Shown here in pieces: positions 61,523 to 64,000 of a stretch of DNA of 64,000 bases (position 1 is its first letter; each line of letters opens with the position of its first letter). Source of the DNA: JAHECQ01 sp047638695 (GTDB lineage: Bacteria; Actinomycetota; Acidimicrobiia; Acidimicrobiales; SZUA-35); the NCBI GenBank assembly GCA_047638695.1, contig JBLINY010000001.1:67735-131734 (forward strand). The letters are read 5' to 3'. The notes beneath the pieces were generated by a model. That model saw only the letters and a program-made list of their open reading frames with translations. It had not been told where the DNA came from and searched no databases. Position numbers and translations under genes: made by a program.

Positions 61523-62736
61523 CTACTTCGGCCACGATGAGCGCTGACGACCGAGCGGCGCTGTTGGCGTTGTTGTGTCTGAAGGGCATGGGGCCCGCCC
61601 GTCTGCGGTGGCTTGTCGGCGATCGCCAGCCGTCAGCGGTCCTGGTTTCGCTGCAGAAGCAACGGCTTCCCGATCATGGGCCGCGACCCCGGGGTCTAAC
61701 CAGCGATCTTGCCTCGTCGTGGTTCACCGCGAGCCGTCGCGGCGACCCACACGCGCTGTTGCAGCGGCATCATGCAGCCGGCATCGGCGTGCTCGCCCCC
61801 GGCGATGATGTTTGGCCCTTCGCCGATGATCCGGAACCACCGGCGATGGTCTTTGTTCAGGGCGATCTGGCGGCGCTCGGATCGCAGCGCCGAGTGGGTG
61901 TGGTGGGAACCCGCCGATGCACCTCGGTTGGTCGACGAGTGGCGCAGTCGTTCGGCGCCGATCTCACTGCTGCCGGGATCAGCGTGGTGAGCGGATTGGC
62001 CCTGGGCATCGACGGGGCGGCACATGGGGGAGCGTTAACCAGAATCCGTGAGGCACCGATCGGTCAAGGATCAGCAACACCTCCACCTCTTCCCATTGCC
62101 GTCGTCGCCGGCGGACTCGACCACATCTATCCGCCGAAGAATCGAGGACTCTGGCAACAGCTGCTTGATCAGGGGTTGCTGGTCAGCGAGGCGCCGCTTG
62201 GGGTCGCCCCCGAACGGTGGCGTTTTCCAGCCCGCAACCGGCTCATCGCAGCCCTGTCGGACCTCTTGGTAGTGGTTGAGAGCCACGGCTCGGGAGGCGC
62301 CCTGCTCACCGTCGATGAGGCGGCTGATCGCGACGTTCCCGTCGTCGCCGTGCCGGGCTCGGTGATGTCGGCTGCTTCGGACGGCACCAACCGGCTGTTG
62401 CTCGACGGTGTTGCACCCGTACGCCATGCCGGCGATGTCCTGGACATGCTGGGTTTCGTTCCGCCCATCGAGCAACTGGCACTGGCCATCCAAGGAGAAT
62501 CGAGCGAATCAGAGGAGCGGGAAGGGGTTGCGCCAAACCCCGTAACGGAACGAGACAAGGCGAGAGCGGTCGTGTTGGCCGAGGTCGGCGCCAGTGCCGT
62601 TCATGTCGACACCCTCGTTGCGGCCACGGGGTTGGGTGTTGTCGAGGTCCTGTCGCTGGTCCGTCGGCTGGCCACCGAGGGTCACGTGGAGATCGACGGC
62701 AACTGGGTTGGCCTATCAGCTGAGGGCGGCGGTTAA
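61519..62736 (+). CDS. dprA: DNA-processing protein DprA
   Basis: 405 residues. It has an N-terminal helix-hairpin-like region (LLCLKGMGPARLRWLV), the Rossmann-fold DprA domain (VGVVGTRRCTSVGRRVAQSF, VVSGLALGIDGAAHGGAL, FPARNRLIAALSDLLVVVES, GSGGALLTVDEAADR, VPGSVMSAASDGTNRLL), then a C-terminal winged helix (VDTLVAATGLGVVEVLSLV, RRLATEGHVEIDG). It loads RecA on incoming ssDNA in natural transformation. The insert between AALTRIREAP and PIAVVAGGLDHIYP is slightly longer than usual. The sigma-factor gene starts 1 nt after the stop. Confidence 0.93.
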   Translation: MTTSATMSADDRAALLALLCLKGMGPARLRWLVGDRQPSAVLVSLQKQRLPDHGPRPRGLTSDLASSWFTASRRGDPHALLQRHHAAGIGVLAPGDDVWPFADDPEPPAMVFVQGDLAALGSQRRVGVVGTRRCTSVGRRVAQSFGADLTAAGISVVSGLALGIDGAAHGGALTRIREAPIGQGSATPPPLPIAVVAGGLDHIYPPKNRGLWQQLLDQGLLVSEAPLGVAPERWRFPARNRLIAALSDLLVVVESHGSGGALLTVDEAADRDVPVVAVPGSVMSAASDGTNRLLLDGVAPVRHAGDVLDMLGFVPPIEQLALAIQGESSESEEREGVAPNPVTERDKARAVVLAEVGASAVHVDTLVAATGLGVVEVLSLVRRLATEGHVEIDGNWVGLSAEGGG

Positions 62737-62737
62737 C

Positions 62738-63865
62738 GTGCTCACGGTGACGACTGAAACCCGCGCCAGGTACCTCGAAGCACTCGGCATTGATCTCACA
62801 GAGAGTGAGAGCTCGCGTGATTCTCTCGAGCCAAATCGGGTTTCCGGCTCCTCGAAAGATGACGCGACAACCACGTCGGAGCCAATCGTCCGTCCTGCCG
62901 ATTCCGCTGAACAAGCGGCTGATCCCGGCTTCGACCAAGAATTTCCGGAAAAGACTGCCGAGACTTCTCACTTTGGGTGGCTGAGCGCCGACGGAGAGTG
63001 GGAACGACTGATCAAGGGCCTTGCACACAGCACGGCCTCATCAGTTGTTTCTTCATCTGTCGGACCACACACCTTGGCGGGATCAGTGGCGGAAATTAGT
63101 AATGACTCTCAGCTCGACTTGACGTGGGCTCGGTACAAAGACAAACACCAGCAGGGAGATCGCGATCAACTGATCCTGTATTACGCCCCGTTGGTCAAGT
63201 ATGTGGCAGGTCGCATCGCGGCCGGGTTGCCGCAGAATGTCGACCAGTCAGACCTGGTGAGCTATGGCATGTTCGGCTTGATCGATGCCATCACCAAGTT
63301 CGACCCCGAGCGCGGCTTCAAGTTCGAGACCTACGCAATCAGTCGCATCAAGGGTGCGGTTCTCGATGAGCTTCGCTCGATCGACTGGGTTCCCCGGTCG
63401 GTCAGGGCAAAGGCAAAGTCGGTCGAGCGGGCCATGGCCAAGCTCGAATCGGTTCATCACCGAGCGCCCACCGATGAGGAAATCGCAGAAGAGCTCGACA
63501 TGTCGATGACGCAGCTCAACAACATCTACAACCAGATCAGTTCGTTGGGTGTGGTGGCGATGGACGAGATGCTGTCGTTTGGCGGCGGTGACACGATGTC
63601 GTTTGGCGACACGCTCGCCGACCGTCGTGACGGCCCTGGCGGTCAATATGAGCGGGTCGAGATGCGCCAGCTTCTCGGCGACGCCATCAATCGCATGGGT
63701 GAGCGCGAGAAGATCGTGCTGACGCTGTACTACTACGAGAGCCTGACCCTGGCCCAGATCGGCAATGTCTTAGGCGTAACCGAAAGTCGGGTCTGCCAGA
63801 TCCACACCAAGGCCGTCCTCCAGCTCCGCAGCCGACTCCAGGCAGCAGACCGCGAAGCAGTCTGA
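62738..63865 (+). CDS. whiG: WhiG/FliA-class RNA polymerase sigma factor with N-terminal extension
   Basis: 375 residues from GTG 62738. The conserved sigma-28-type body starts near residue 120: LILYYAPLVKYVAGRIAAGL, FGLIDAITKFDPERGFKFET, YAISRIKGAVLDELRSIDWV and PRSVRAKAK (region 2), then region 3 (TDEEIAEELDMSMTQLNNIY) and region 4 (LTLAQIGNVLGVTESRVCQI). A start at GTG 63086 would give the usual ~259 residues; the intervening 116-residue Ser/Asp/Glu-rich segment is in frame and would be disordered. No flagellar genes are visible, so WhiG-like control of development or envelope genes is as likely as motility. Coupled to dprA. Confidence 0.87.
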   Translation: MLTVTTETRARYLEALGIDLTESESSRDSLEPNRVSGSSKDDATTTSEPIVRPADSAEQAADPGFDQEFPEKTAETSHFGWLSADGEWERLIKGLAHSTASSVVSSSVGPHTLAGSVAEISNDSQLDLTWARYKDKHQQGDRDQLILYYAPLVKYVAGRIAAGLPQNVDQSDLVSYGMFGLIDAITKFDPERGFKFETYAISRIKGAVLDELRSIDWVPRSVRAKAKSVERAMAKLESVHHRAPTDEEIAEELDMSMTQLNNIYNQISSLGVVAMDEMLSFGGGDTMSFGDTLADRRDGPGGQYERVEMRQLLGDAINRMGEREKIVLTLYYYESLTLAQIGNVLGVTESRVCQIHTKAVLQLRSRLQAADREAV

Positions 63866-64000
63866 GGTAGCAGAGACCGCGAAGCAGTCTGAGGTAGCAG
63901 AGACCGCGAAGCAGTCTGAGGTAGCAGAGACCGCGAAGCAGTCTGAGGTAGCAGAGACCGCGAAGCAGTCTGAGGTAGCAGAGACCGCGAAGCAGTCTGA
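63839..64000 (+). repeat. 27-bp tandem array copying the 3' end of the sigma-factor gene
   Basis: Downstream of the stop codon (63863-63865) the unit GGTAGCAGAGACCGCGAAGCAGTCTGA is repeated five times without a mismatch to the window edge. TCTGA recurs at 63861, 63888, 63915, 63942, 63969 and 63996. Each unit re-encodes Asp-Arg-Glu-Ala-Val-stop in the sigma-factor frame and has a small AGAC...GTCT inverted repeat. The array may continue beyond the window. Confidence 0.95.

Noticed and set aside
63866..64000. CRISPR array at the right edge
   Set aside because: Units of 27 bp are directly adjacent with no spacers; they copy the end of the preceding gene.

Overview
The window looks like chromosomal DNA from a high-GC actinobacterium, most likely of the Acidimicrobiia type. 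This is inferred from gene content. It carries a conservon-type signalling operon (sensor kinase, roadblock, DUF742, MglA-like GTPase), a septum-formation-type lipoprotein, DUF5317 and DUF2510 proteins, and a WhiG/FliA-class sigma factor. Genes are densely packed, with many 4-nt ATGA/GTGA overlaps, and there is no gene-free stretch over about 300 nt. No rRNA, tRNA, IS element or CRISPR array is visible.

Layout. 0-1 kb: 5' part of proS, running off the left edge. 1-5.8 kb: an NAD-type formate dehydrogenase operon. Its catalytic subunit is read through an in-frame UGA as selenocysteine, with a SECIS hairpin directly after it, and the subunit is split into two genes that flank a NuoE-NuoF fusion. 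5.8-10.1 kb: FAH-family enzyme, SDR, HisN-like phosphatase and a secreted HEWGH metallopeptidase. 10.1-15.2 kb (minus): alpha/beta hydrolase plus the conservon. 15.4-17.7 kb: PAS-GGDEF-EAL protein. 17.8-21.2 kb (minus): TetR regulator, two membrane proteins, lipoprotein and class-E-like sortase. 21.4-28.0 kb: a complete System I cytochrome c maturation operon, ccmABCDEFGHI, including a 45-residue CcmD. 28-36 kb: SixA phosphatase, SDR, RidA, a coupled DUF4214/M23 operon, cytochrome c lipoprotein, DUF2510 protein, then DUF4129, DUF58 and MoxR.

36.0-55.0 kb is a compact nonribosomal peptide cluster. NRPS1 is C-A-T-C-A-T-E and NRPS2 is C-A-T-TE*-TE. A phosphopantetheinyl transferase, an ABC exporter, and a free carrier protein, adenylation enzyme and acyl-CoA-dehydrogenase-like enzyme complete it. 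That last trio resembles the proline-to-pyrrole-2-carboxyl starter pathway. The first adenylation domain reads as Asn-specific and is interrupted by a zinc-ribbon plus PP-loop ATPase domain resembling N-acetyl-sugar amidotransferases. The NRPS2 adenylation domain lacks Asp235 and reads as beta-alanine-like. A plausible backbone is pyrrole-2-carbonyl-Asn-(D-X)-beta-Ala, with the PP-loop domain altering an amide. This cluster is the strongest candidate for an undescribed system.

55-64 kb: HupE/UreJ-like membrane protein, a Ser/Thr kinase whose extracellular beta-propeller is separated by two compensating frameshifts, SDR, ComM-like ATPase, DprA and the sigma factor. A recurring oddity is short in-frame tandem repeats (12-27 bp units) at gene starts, ends and linkers. 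The clearest is a 27-bp array that copies the sigma-factor stop codon up to the right edge.
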